In this document: in pieces, positions 1-10,365 of the stretch
How positions within the stretch are numbered: the stretch's first letter is position 1
Layout: the number at the start of each line of letters is the position of its first letter
Origin: Ampelomyces quisqualis
Lineage: Eukaryota > Ascomycota > Dothideomycetes > Pleosporales > Phaeosphaeriaceae
NCBI GenBank assembly: GCA_018398575.1
Contig: JAGTXZ010000002.1
Coordinates: forward strand, 2,234,501 to 2,298,500
Length of the DNA: 64,000 nucleotides
Direction: 5' to 3'
Program-made: the position numbers and the translations under genes
Notes under the pieces: model-generated
Databases searched by the model: none
Told to the model about the DNA's origin: nothing
The model's input: only the letters and a program-made list of their open reading frames with translations

Positions 1-346
1 AGGTAAATGGCACGACGAGCAGGCAGAGCAGGGCATCGAGAGAGTAGAGCGTGTAGTAGACAATCTCCAAGGTGCGCACGATGGCGCGGACCTTGTCGGG
101 CGTGGCCCAGGCCTTCTTCTGGCCCAGGCTCGATGTCGACGTGGACGAGACGAGCGCGACGTCGACGGGGATGAGGAGCACGGTTGCCAGCAGGGCGAGG
201 GTGGTGAAGATGCAGACAGCGGTGACGGATGCGGCGCGGTCTCTGGGCTGCTGGTAGAGGAAGACGAAGATGGCGGCGATGAAGAGGAGAAGGGCAATAG
301 CGACGGCGTAGGCGACCCAGATGAGGCTGGTCTGGATGAGAGCCAT
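1..346 (-). CDS. Lysosomal cobalamin transporter-like membrane protein (LMBR1/LMBD1 family), 5' part
   Basis: The frame opens at 346 on the minus strand and is still open at the window edge, giving the first 115 residues only. It starts MALIQTSLIWVAYAV and has a hydrophobic segment at about residues 5-31, the motif FLYQQPRDR, a second segment at about 43-60, and the start of a third near the cut. This matches my memory of the N-terminus of fungal proteins named probable lysosomal cobalamin transporter (LMBR1-like family). These are multi-pass proteins of the vacuolar or lysosomal membrane thought to export cobalamin. Their role in fungi, which mostly do not use cobalamin, is unclear. No intron is seen in this part. 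It is divergent from CFT1, with 302 bp between the start codons. The family call is fairly firm; transport specificity is only inherited from the family name. Confidence 0.8.
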   Translation of the reverse strand, partial: MALIQTSLIWVAYAVAIALLLFIAAIFVFLYQQPRDRAASVTAVCIFTTLALLATVLLIPVDVALVSSTSTSSLGQKKAWATPDKVRAIVRTLEIVYYTLYSLDALLCLLVVPFT

Positions 347-648
347 GGTGGGTGGTTGGGGGTCTGTGTGTCGCGGGGACACGACGGTGAATGCGATGAT
401 GTGATGACGTTGGCTGGCAGCGTCCAAGCTCCTTTCCTCTTTCGCGCTAGGCGAATGCTAGCTCTTTGGCGCTCGGCGGGCTAGCTGTTTCGAGTTAGGC
501 AGGTGCTAGCTCTTTCGCGCTAGATAGGTGCTAGCTCTTTGAACGCGTCCAACACCAAGAAAGCATCGCGACCCTGCCCCCCCGCCAATCACTGTCGCTC
601 CCACCGTCATGATCACGGGACCTGCACACTATCAAACCCCCCACCACC
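347..648. promoter_or_regulatory. Divergent intergenic region between the LMBD1-like gene and CFT1
   Basis: These 302 bp separate two start codons pointing away from each other, so both promoters must lie here. The middle carries the short tandem repeats listed separately. No TATA box stands out. The last ~60 bases before the CFT1 start are rich in C and A. Confidence 0.5.
457..540. repeat. Short imperfect tandem repeat, period 23-25 bp, in the shared promoter
   Basis: The word GCTAGCTCTTT or one-base variants starts at 457, 480, 505 and 530, each followed by a related GC-rich tail with GCGCTAG or similar. A degenerate copy lacking the GCTAG start lies just before (about 431-456). The spacing of 23-25 bp and the position between two divergent genes are seen directly. 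A regulatory role is only inference. Confidence 0.75.
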
Positions 649-3600
649 ATGCAGGTCTACACTGAAATCGCCCCGCCCACGGCAGTCAGCCATGCCATCA
701 ACCTCCCCTTCCTCTCGTCGCGCTCCAACAACCTGGTCGTCGCCAAGAACTCGCTGCTGCACATCTACGAGCTCAAGTCGACCGTAACAGAGGTTGCCCC
801 CGGAGCAGGCAATGACGCTGACAATGCCACTGCCAACTACGACACCGAGGCGGTAGACGTGCCGCTGCAGCGCATTGAGAACACGGCTAAGCTCGTCCTG
901 GTCGGCGAGTTCCCCGTGGCGGGCACCGTCACGTCGCTGGCGCGCGTCAAGGCGCTCAACACAAAGTCAAAGGCGGAGGCGCTGCTGGTGGCGTTTCGAG
1001 ACGCAAAGCTGAGCTTGGTGGAGTGGGACCCCGACACGTACAACCTGCATACAATATCAATACACTACTATGAGAACCCCGACTTGCCCGGTCTTGCCCC
1101 GTGGGATGCTGAGCTGAAAGACACATACAACTTCTTGACGGCCGACCCCAGCAGCAGATGCGCCGCCCTCAAGTTCGGCTCCCACAACCTCGCCATCTTG
1201 CCCTTCCGACAGCGTGACCTGGCCGAGGACGAATACGACTTGGGCGACGACGCTGCACCCGAGGCCAAGACACCCTACTCGTCCTCGTTTGTGCTGCCCC
1301 TCACCAACCTCGACCCTGCCCTCACCCATCCCGTCCACCTCGCCTTCCTCCACGAGTACCGAGAGCCTACCTTTGGCGTAGTCGCATCGTCCAAAGCCGC
1401 CGTGCCTTCGCTCCTGGCCGTCCGCAAAGACACCCTCACCTACACCGTCTTCACCCTGGACCTCGAGCAGAAGGCCTCCACAACACTGCTGTCAGTGTCA
1501 GGTCTCCCCTACGACATCTCGCGAGTGGTCCCGCTACCACACCCGATTGGAGGTGCCTTGCTTGTCGGCTGTAATGAGATCATACATGTCGACCAAGCAG
1601 GCAAAACAAACGGCGTGGCCGTGAACGAGCTGGCAAAAGCCTGTACATCCTTCTCTCTAAGCGACCAGTCGGACCTTGCACTGCGTCTCGAGGGCTGTAC
1701 CGTCGAATCGCTGTCACAAGACACTGGAGATGTTCTGCTTGTACTCAACGATGGGAGGATAGTCATCCTTACTTTCACCCTCGACGGACGTAATGTTTCC
1801 GCCATGACAATCCAGACAGTGACGCCAGACCGTGGCGGCTCAATACTCAAGGCTGGCGCCTCATGCTCCAGCAACTTCGGACGCGGACGGCTGTTCGTAG
1901 GGAGTGAAGATGGACAGTCGGTATTGATGGGATGGAGCAGCACGTCAAATCAGCTGCGGCGCAAGCAGTCTACCGTGGGCCAATCGGACCATGACGAGGA
2001 GTTTTCTGGCGCCGACGAAGAGGACATGGACGATCTAGATGACGACCTCTACAACGACACAACGCCAGCGGTCAAGAAGGTCACAGCTGCGGCCGCAGAG
2101 CCTACAGCACCAGGCTCATATACCTTCAGAATTCACGATGTGCTACCAAGTATCGCACCAATACAAGACGCAGTTTTGCATCCTGGCAAGAACACCGAAT
2201 CTCTCACAAAAGGCGACATCATGCTCTCCACTGGCCGTGGAGCAGCTGGAGCTATTACTGCACTCACCCGTGAGCTGCATCCCACAATGCTGGCACAAAC
2301 CGAGCTCCCTTCAGCGCGCGGAGTCTGGGCTGTCCACGCTAGCAAGCAAGCTCCAGCTGGTGTCGTCGCCGAGTTCGGTCAGGATGCTGAGGCCAATGCT
2401 TCGTCTGACGTAGATTATGATCAGTATTTGGTTGTTTCAAAAACGAGTGATGATGGTAGCGAGAGCACAGTAGTCTATCAAGTGCATGGTAATGAACTTT
2501 CTGAAACGGACAAGGGCGATTTTGAGCGCGAAGAGGGTTTGACGCTCAGTGTGGGCGTTTTGGCTCGAGGCACAAAGGTCGTGCAAGTGCTGCGCACTGA
2601 GATTCGTACATACGACTCAGGTAAGTGCGAATCACTCCTCCAAACACTTCCTTTACTGATGACCATGTCAAGAACTTGGCATGCAGCAAATCATACCAAT
2701 GGAAGACGAAGAGACCAACAATGAGCTCAACATCATCAACGCAAGCTTTGCCGACCCGTATCTTCTGATACAGCGAGAAGACTCGAGTGTCAAGATATAC
2801 AAAGCTTCTGGCGACGGCGAGCTCGAGGATCTCGACGCAACAGGGCTGGCTTCGACACAGTGGTTGTCGGCAAGCTTGTTTCAGTCCTCGTCCTTCACCG
2901 AGGTCTTTGCATTTCTTCTGACACCTGAAGGCGGCTTGCGCATCTTTGCAATGTCGCAACTAGAGAAGCCAAGCTATGTTGCAGAAGCATTGGGTTTCCT
3001 GCCGCCTTTATTGACCATGGACTATGCGCCGAGACGTAGTGCGGCGAAAGCGACTATTACTGAGATTTTGGCAGCTGATTTGGGTGATACCACCTCAAGA
3101 TCACCACATCTTATTGTGAGTACTGTTCATGATTGATGCAGTAGTCGCATGGCTAACGTCCAAAGGTACGAACTTCCAATGACGATCTTGTCATCTACAA
3201 GGCATTCCACTCACCTTCAAGATCTTCAGATTTATGGACGACGAATCTGCGGTGGGTGAAACTATCGCAACAGCATGTTCCACGCTTCGTGGAAGACGCG
3301 GGGACAGAAGAAGCCGGCTTCGAAAGTACTTTATTAGCACTGGACAACATCAATGGCTACAGTACTGTGATTCAGCGAGGATCTTCACCCGCCTTTATCT
3401 TGAAGGAATCATCGAGTGCACCTCGAGTGATCGGTTTGAGTGGTAAGCCGGTAAAGGGACTGACACGCTTCCACACGTCGTCGTGCCAACGAGGATTCGC
3501 GTATCTGGATAGTACAGACACTCTCCGAATATCGCAACTGCCGCCCGACACGCACTACGGTCACCTCGGGTGGGCAGCGCGACGAATGCCAATGGGCGCG

Positions 3601-5030
3601 GAGATACATGCACTCGCTTATCATTCGAGTGGGCTTTACATTATTGGCACAGGCCAGTCGGAGGAGTACACTTTGGATCCGACCGAAACGTTTCATTACG
3701 AACTTCCAAAAGAAGATACTTCCTTTAAGCCGCATGTTGAGCGGGGCGTCATTAAGGTTATGGATGAGAAGACCTGGACGGTCATTGATACCCATGTCCT
3801 CGAGCTGCAAGAAGTCATACTCTGCATCAGGACATTAAATCTCGAAGTTTCGGAGACTACTCATCAACGGAAGGATCTCATCGCTGTCGGTACTTCTATC
3901 GTCCATGGTGAGGATCTCGCAACGAAAGGCAACATTCGCATTTTCGAGGTCATCACCGTAGTGCCAGAGCCTGATCATCCCGAGACTAACAAGCGCCTCA
4001 AATTGATTGTCAAAGACGAAGTCAAGGGCGCTGTCTCCGCCATTTCAGATCTAGGCACGCAAGGTTTCATGATCATGGCTCAAGGACAGAAGAGCATGGT
4101 CCGTGGTCTGAAGGAGGATGGCACGCTTCTACCTGTCGCTTTCATGGATATGCAGTGCTACGTCACAACGATGAAGTCTTTGCCAAACACTGGCATGCTC
4201 TTGATGGGCGATGCATACAAGGGTGTTTGGTTTACCGGATACACTGTAAGCTCTCGATTTTGTCCAGAACAACTCACTCCCGCAGTACTAACAACCCCGA
4301 CAGGAAGAACCATACAAAATGATGCTCTTCGGCCGCAGCAAGCACCACCTCGAATGCATGACCGCCGAATTCCTCCCCTTTGAAGAACAACTCCACATCG
4401 TTGTCGCAGACGCAGACATGAATCTCCAAGTCCTCCAATTCGATCCTGACCGTACGTCCCCCACCCATTCCCCTCTTCAAGAACTAACACAACTACCCCA
4501 CAGACCCCAAATCAATGGGCGGAACCCGCCTCCTCCAAAAGTCCACATTTCACACCGGCCACTTTCCTTCCACAATGCACCTCGTCCAATCCTCCATCCG
4601 CATGCCTACCGCCTCGGAATTCGGCTCCTCAAACTCGTTCGCAGCAATGGATGTCGACACGCTGCCAACCCAGTCTACCCCCCTTCACCAAATCCTCCAC
4701 ACCTCACAATCCGGAACCCTAGCCCTCATCACGCCCCTCTCTGAATCTTCGTACCGCCGCCTCTCCGGCCTCGCGAGCCATTTAGCTCAATTTCTGGATT
4801 CCCCGGCGGGTCTGAATCACAAAGCGTTTCGCGCGGGGGATGTTAGCGAAGGTGGGTGGGATGGTGGGAGTCAGAGGGCTATGCTTGACGGAGGGTTATT
4901 GATGAGATGGGGGGAGCTAGGGGAGCAGAGACGACGAGAAGGGCTGGGGAAGTGGGGGGGTGATGAGTGGGTGTTTTGGGGGGAAAGGGAGGTCCTCGGT
5001 GGGTGGGGAGTTTTCGGACAAAGAGGTTAG
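649..5030 (+). CDS. CFT1: CFT1, cleavage and polyadenylation factor subunit (CPSF160 homolog)
   Basis: Five exons read through: 649-2620, 2673-3115, 3166-4245, 4304-4451 and 4504-5030, giving about 1,389 residues, the usual size for fungal Cft1. All introns have GT..AG ends and keep frame. The N-terminus (MQVYTEIAPPTAVSHA) and the C-terminal CPSF-A stretch (FDPDHPKSMGGTRLL, then KSTFHTGHF) are characteristic. An acidic low-complexity insert (EEDMDDLDDDLYND) sits near residue 460, as in relatives. Cft1 is the large beta-propeller RNA-binding subunit of the nuclear cleavage and polyadenylation factor and helps recognise the poly(A) signal. The last ~60 residues are Gly/Trp/Glu-rich and look less conserved than the rest. 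Identity is secure; single splice junctions are manual calls. Confidence 0.93.
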
Positions 5031-5410
5031 ATGGTGACGATTGTGCCGCTAAGAAGAGTCCTAAATGAATACAGTCAATTCCTAAAGGCGATCTGAGGCT
5101 CGTTGGATAGATGCATTTTCCCCTTGTCCTGCAAGATTTCTCCTGCGCTATCGCTTTGTCATACTCGTTTATCACAATTGATTCCATAAAAGGGCTGAAG
5201 CAATTCCTCTTCCTTGCTACTACCATCTTTCTTGCCCGTCTTCTCCACGCCTTAGTCCTGACCTCATCTCGCTCCCTGGCGCTCGCGAAGATTGCTAAGG
5301 AATGCTACGATCATGCATGTAGTTAGTATACTTTAGTCTAAGTTTGTTCCAGACGCTTTCAACTTGTTTGTGTTTCGGATACGCATTTGTCGCGTGGTTG
5401 GTTGTATACC

Positions 5411-5583
5411 GGTACCCCCCCAAATTCTTACTCCGGCGTGGACAGCTTGCGTTAGCACGGATTTGGTGCGTGCGTCGAATTGACCCATCCCATAATAAGG
5501 TGTACAGAGTCCGATAGCAAAAGGGCGAGTTTTTTGTTCGGGTAGACGGGTGCTAACGCACGGCTTTGGAAACTAGGGGGGTT
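5411..5583. repeat. MITE-like inverted-repeat element (possible decayed DNA transposon)
   Basis: A run ACCCCCCC at about 5412 is mirrored by GGGGGGT at about 5576-5582. Further in, GCGTTAGCAC (5449-5458) is mirrored exactly by GTGCTAACGC (5549-5558). The two inner arms are perfect 10-mers about 90 bp apart, but the outer-to-inner spacing differs by about 14 bp between the sides. No transposase frame lies between. This fits a short non-autonomous element or a long hairpin; no clear target-site duplication was found. Confidence 0.4.
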
Positions 5584-6266
5584 CTGTTGGTGCTTCGTTT
5601 AGTGTTGTTTGTTGCATGTACTTGGAATCAGGCCCGGGTCGGATACAGTGCTTGCAGAGGTCGAGGATAGTGCGGCGTGGGTAGATACGAGGAGGCGGCT
5701 TCCGCGCGAGTCCTCCGTTTGTCTCACGTGTGCCGCCAGCTCAAGGCTGCCTTGGTATCGCAGTCCGAGTCAGTGGCTCCTGTCATGTATATTAACCATG
5801 ATTCACCACTATTTCTTGTCTTGTTTATATTCCATTCAGTTTCTACACGCACAATTGCCTACTGCTTCTCTCCAGCAGCTAGAGCACAACCTTCAGCAAC
5901 TCACATTGTCTTCTCGCAAACTGAATCTTCTTACCTCTCTGCAACTATTTTATCGTCAATACGCTCTCTTACATTTCAACGCAGCTCCCCACTGCGGCAC
6001 TTTTCCTCATCTCCGACAACATCCACACTCCGAAACGCTGGTCGTATCTGAGTGGCAAAGCCGTGTCCAGCGCGGCATTGCAGTGTCACGGGAACAACGA
6101 ACGAGCCTGCTGGTCGGGTCTCAGTTTGTCCGACACTTGAATGAGCAGGACCGACGGCCTCTTGAAGACGTTGGAACTGGCGACGACACTGCGTATGTGA
6201 AGCACTTCTTCACTGACAACCTTCGAAGCGACTTGAGCAACGTATCTGCGGAATCGTTTTCCGTGA

Positions 6267-6880
6267 GTACGAATGAGCTGGTCTTATTTCTACTGCGGCC
6301 CTTCGGAAAGACTTGCTAGCGAGTCGATTTATTGGTCCGGTCTCGCATGCTACAGTTTGCGCATGGTACAAATAACCAGGGCCCTGCTCACACTCATTTG
6401 GTCTTCGCTGTTATACCGGTATTGAGGCCAGGCAACCAGCCGCGGATGACACCTCCGACCGTATGAACAAGCTGGTCTTGTTTGTGCGGGTGATCTCCTA
6501 GAGAGTCGCGCTGGCGCGTCTTCTTTAGCATATTTCTCTGTTGGTGACGGGATCACGCACAGCAAAGCTTGCGCCCCGTGGGGCTATACTCTGAGGATGG
6601 CAAGCCCGTCCAGAGTCCCTTCCCCTAGCCACCTCAAAATCACGCCTTACGACAGTGCACCGTCAGTGAGACTGGGCAACCTTCCGTGTACTGACACTAC
6701 AATCGTATGAGCAAGCTGGGCTTGTCATGCGGATGGGATATTCAGCTACTGATGCGCCGGCGTATCTTGCTGTTAGCTCGCTGATGGAAGCGGGATTCCG
6801 CATTTGCTTCGCGTGCGCCCGTGGGTGTAACACTCCGAGAATGACATAGTTTGTTCGGAGTCACTCCCCAGCTCAGACAC
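6267..6880. repeat. Diverged direct repeats of about 190-245 bp
   Basis: The word CGTATGAACAAGCTGG at 6460 recurs as CGTATGAGCAAGCTGG at 6704 and more weakly as AGTACGAATGAGCTGG at 6266. The similarity extends on both sides: GGCAACC upstream (6430 and 6674), and downstream GGCGCGTCTTCTT versus GGCGTATCTTGCT, TGATGG/TGACGG plus GGGAT, CCCGTGGG, and CAGAGTC versus GGAGTCAC. Copies at about 6429-6630 and 6672-6880 are the best pair. All copies contain stops, so they look like old non-coding duplications. Confidence 0.55.
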
Positions 6881-7223
6881 TCACTATTATCACTGTTGTG
6901 TCAATCGAGATGAAACTTTTCATCGAGTGGTTACCATAGTCTTGGTATCGCTTGAGGAAGAGCATCAGCTGCGATCGTGAATGAACTCCCTGGGTTTGGT
7001 GTTCTTCTGATACCATGTCCGGCTTTCCTTGAATTTGGTATGGACTTGTAAACTATGTAGTGAAAGTGAAAGGGAGTGGTCACCCACCCGTGTACTCACT
7101 GCCGTCTTCACTTGCACGTACGTGTCTCATACGCAGCGCGCTCAGACCGTTCATATTGTAACCTCAGATATTCTCTCAACTCAACCGCAATTTTCGACTC
7201 GATTAACCCAAGTTTGAGACATC

Positions 7224-7940
7224 ATGGCACCGACAGCAAAAGCCGGACAAACTCCCAAAGCCGACCACAAGTTCAACACCAAATGGGAACCCAACGACTC
7301 CGAACCAGAACCCTTCATCCCAGACCCTACACCTCCCTATATCATGCGCAAATACACAGGCACCTTCCGCACCAAGCCTACCGACAACTCCACGCCGAAA
7401 ACCGTCACCATCTCCATCGCCAAATACATGCTGTACCTCAAGCACATGGCCACTCCCATTGAAGCCAAAACCCCCGCCGCCGCAAACCCCATCGCAAAAC
7501 CCAGCGAAAAAGCCAGCGCCGCCCAACCCCCCAAGCGAGGCAAAAACCGCGTCACCAAACCCCCCACCACAACCAAGAAGACCACCGCCCCCGTCCCAAA
7601 AGCAACTCTCAACCCCAAAACTCCCATCGCCGCCCCGGCAGCCACAAATGCCCTTCTTCTTCCCACTCCGCAATCTGCTCCTGCTGCACCTACTACCCCC
7701 CTGTGTCCGCGCGTCACTCTCTTCCTCGCCGTCAATGGCGCGCCGCAAGTTCGTGTCGGCGGCGCGACGCCCGAGGAAGCGGTGCTGAACGCGGGGTTAC
7801 AGGCTGTTGCGCGGACGTATCCGCAGAACGGGCTGGTGTCGTTTGATGTGAGGATGGGGGAGATTGGGGGGGTGAGGGTGGGGAGGGAGATGTATGTTAG
7901 GTTTGCGGGGGAGGAGGAGGAGGAGGGGGAAGAGGGGTGA
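7224..7940 (+). CDS. Hypothetical protein with Pro/Lys/Ala-rich linker and conserved-looking C-terminal domain
   Basis: This single-exon frame encodes 238 residues. I do not recognise the family. The first ~75 residues (FNTKWEPNDSEPEPFIPD, then YIMRKYTGTFRTKP) look ordered. Residues about 80-150 are a Pro/Lys/Thr/Ala-rich linker, likely disordered. Residues about 160-228 look like a small folded unit (PRVTLFLAVNG, EEAVLNAGLQAV, GREMYVRFAG), followed by an acidic tail. The nucleotide bias, with C-ending codons and few rare codons, supports real coding. It converges on the next gene, whose 3' end is about 208 bp away. A G-rich run follows the stop (about 7957-7967). Confidence 0.6.
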   Translation: MAPTAKAGQTPKADHKFNTKWEPNDSEPEPFIPDPTPPYIMRKYTGTFRTKPTDNSTPKTVTISIAKYMLYLKHMATPIEAKTPAAANPIAKPSEKASAAQPPKRGKNRVTKPPTTTKKTTAPVPKATLNPKTPIAAPAATNALLLPTPQSAPAAPTTPLCPRVTLFLAVNGAPQVRVGGATPEEAVLNAGLQAVARTYPQNGLVSFDVRMGEIGGVRVGREMYVRFAGEEEEEGEEG

Positions 7941-8148
7941 AGATGGTTGGGGATGCGGGGGGGGGGGGAAGTGGAATTATATAGGGAGAAGAGTGACGGG
8001 GGCGATGGTGGAATACGATGACTGGACATTGGGGACGGGCAGAGTGCTGGGATAACGCATGGTATACCTATGTACTCCATTCCTTTGTACAGGAAATCCT
8101 TTGCCAGACTTTCCGTGTGCATATCCTGTCGTCTTGGTCGTTTCATGT

Positions 8149-9661
8149 TCACTGATCGTCGACAACTCTCCACCTCCCCTCCATCAACCCATTACTTGCC
8201 TCACACCCCTCATCCGCCAACTTCCTACTTCCCTCCGCCCCTACCACAGGCAATCGTACTTGAAATTTCTTCCCCTCTTCCGCGCTCTTCCCTTCAATCT
8301 CGTACGGAAACGTGACATATTCCGGTAACAAGCCCAACTGCTTCAAAACAGTACCCTGATCCCACGAAATATGTTCGTGGCACAGACGGTCGCCACGCAT
8401 AGCGACGATGCTGGTGAACGGGATGTCGAGTTTCTTGTTAGTTGGTGGGATGCCAGGGAGTAGCCAAGGGACTTCGGTGGTGTGCGTCAGGCTGAGGATG
8501 AATTCGTCGATGACGCGGTCAATTCCGACAGTGCGAGATACGAGGGAGAGGGAAGTGTCGGGTGGGTTGGAGAAGACGAAGTGGTGTGTATAGAAGGATG
8601 TTAGGTCCGATTTGCCTATGCCGCCGCTATATGTGTGTTAGCTGACGGCATGATTTGTTAAGAGAATGGAGACCTGGCAACGTACGTCATGGTTGGGATG
8701 TGGTTGACATATGGATGATCGACCATGGTAGCCATGGTCTTTTCGACGTCTCGTTCACCAAACTCGTACTTCGTATGCTCATCCCACACGGCTTCGAGGT
8801 CGAACCATGGTCCATCCAAGTGCCTTTTCAAGAAGCTTAGACTTCTAGTGTGCGCGATACCTGCACTTGTCTTGTTGTAGTCTTCGTCGGCGGGCAGCAC
8901 CCAGCCCGAATCTGCTTTCGCGTCCTCGTAACGATGGGAACTGACGACACCTTCGAATGGTTTGCTAGTCTGTGAGTCCGGGACGATTGAGAAGGATTTG
9001 CGACGAGCGACATGTGGACCGGGAATGTGGATGAGCTGAGGCGGTATCGACTTCGAAGCAGTTTCGTTGAGAGTGGTGAATTTCTTGCCGCCGTAAGAGA
9101 CCAGAGCTTTGATGCCGGAGGAGACGTAGTCTGCTTCTTCTATGTAGAACGGGATGCGCGATAGGTATGCTGGGTTTGGCGTTAGTACAAGTCTACGGGA
9201 TCATCTGATGCTCCGGTCGCTAGTTCTCATGCCATTGATTTTCTCAGCTCTTTTGTGTTCGCGAATCTACCCTCTTCGTCTAGTGCAGGTGCACGAATTA
9301 GGGGACCGCAGGTCTTACATATTAGCCCTAAACCCTTCTCAAATTCACACTCCTCACATCCTTTCAGCACTTCCAGCGCCTTCTTCAGCGGGAGTTCTCC
9401 GCCATCATCTACTCGGCCTGGTACCAGCAACTGCACCACCGCGTATCCCTCTTCAGCCCATTTCTGCAACGGCGGCGGGTCAAGGTGTTTCTCGCCCCAT
9501 TCAATTAGCGCATAATGATCCAGAACCAAGATCAAACCAGGCCCTCTTCGGCGCCGCGACAGCGGTGCCTGAAGCGTGATGTGTGTGGAGATACTTTGTG
9601 GCTCAGGGAACGATGGAGGGGCAGTTGGTGGGGTACCGGTAGCTCCGAACGGATCGCCCAT
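8149..9661 (-). CDS. Dienelactone hydrolase-like / SnoaL-like two-part protein
   Basis: Three exons on the minus strand, 9661-9271, 9169-8686 and 8626-8149, give 450 residues. The start at 9661 (MGDPFGATGTPPTAP) was preferred to an upstream in-frame ATG because the intervening Leu/Ser-rich stretch looks like 5' leader. The N-terminal half (GPGLILVLDHYALIEWGE, then WAEEGYAVVQLLVPG) resembles the dienelactone hydrolase alpha/beta-hydrolase fold. The C-terminal third (LSLTHTTEVPWLLPG, then RLCHEHISWDQGTVLKQLG) resembles a SnoaL/NTF2-like domain. I recall fungal proteins with this combined layout, often named carboxymethylenebutenolidase, but the substrate is unknown. No obvious Cys-Asp-His triad could be assigned with confidence. 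Confidence 0.7.
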
Positions 9662-10365
9662 GGTGGCAATCAAGCAACGTCGTTGCACGTCTAGATCTAG
9701 AAGCGAGGACAATGGAAGAAGATAGAAAGAAGTCAGGAGAGACAATGGTGCACGAGCAAAACTGGAGAAGCAAGAGTGTGGGGTAGAGAGTGCCACAAGG
9801 TTCAGAAGAGATACCGAGGGGAGGCTGCGTTACCGTAACCATCGCACCGCCTGCGAGATGGTAGCACGAGGTGCTCAGAGTGCATCCGACTAAGCTGTGT
9901 TAGGACTGCTCATGCTATGTGTGACCAGCGTCAAGGTATGGGCAGGGGTTGGCCGGGCGAGACCGTTGGGGCACCGGGGTGCTGCTACCTACGGAAGAAG
10001 TCTCCACCACAAAATGGGTTGCATCGGCGGGCGAGAGGTTCACCATTGGAATTGAATGCGAGACTAGAGTCAGCATCTCCAGTGACTTTCGATTCGTACT
10101 GACTTCATAGAGCTTGTCAACAGCCCTTCGCATAAATTGTCAACAAAGTCGACGCGCGTGCAGTGCTACCTACACTGTGAATTGAGCACCATCAGATGTC
10201 ACATGCACTTGGCCGATCGTGAAAAATAGCCCAACATAGGCCAGACAGCCGTTTCCAGATGCTGTACGCTAGACCAGCAAGTTGCGATTGTATACAAAAA
10301 GTGGGGCTGGCAGCCAAAGTGATCGTACAGTCGAAATACAGAGTGACGGAAATAGTGGTGCGTGC
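9662..10365. other. Intergenic region, no gene seen
   Basis: About 700 bp between the DLH-like gene start and the MSH1 3' end. Short open frames exist on both strands but lack family resemblance or codon bias. It should contain the DLH-like promoter near 9662-9850 and the MSH1 3' UTR near 10365. Confidence 0.55.

Larger units (their letters stand above)
5031..7223. other. 2.2-kb intergenic stretch without a convincing gene
   Basis: Between CFT1 and the next gene there is no frame with recognisable protein character. The longest open frame (5609-6319, 236 codons) has mixed low-quality composition, no family resemblance and no codon bias like its neighbours. The region holds a small inverted-repeat element near 5411-5583 and diverged direct repeats at 6267-6880, both listed separately. 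Confidence 0.6.

Noticed and set aside
5609..6319. 236-codon plus-strand frame between CFT1 and the next gene
   Set aside because: Composition is mixed and unlike its neighbours, no motif is recognisable, and part of it overlaps the diverged direct repeats.
7337..8173. 278-codon minus-strand frame opposite the hypothetical gene at 7224
   Set aside because: It is the shadow of the Pro/Ala/Lys-rich coding strand; its Gly/Ala/Val content comes from the opposite codons.
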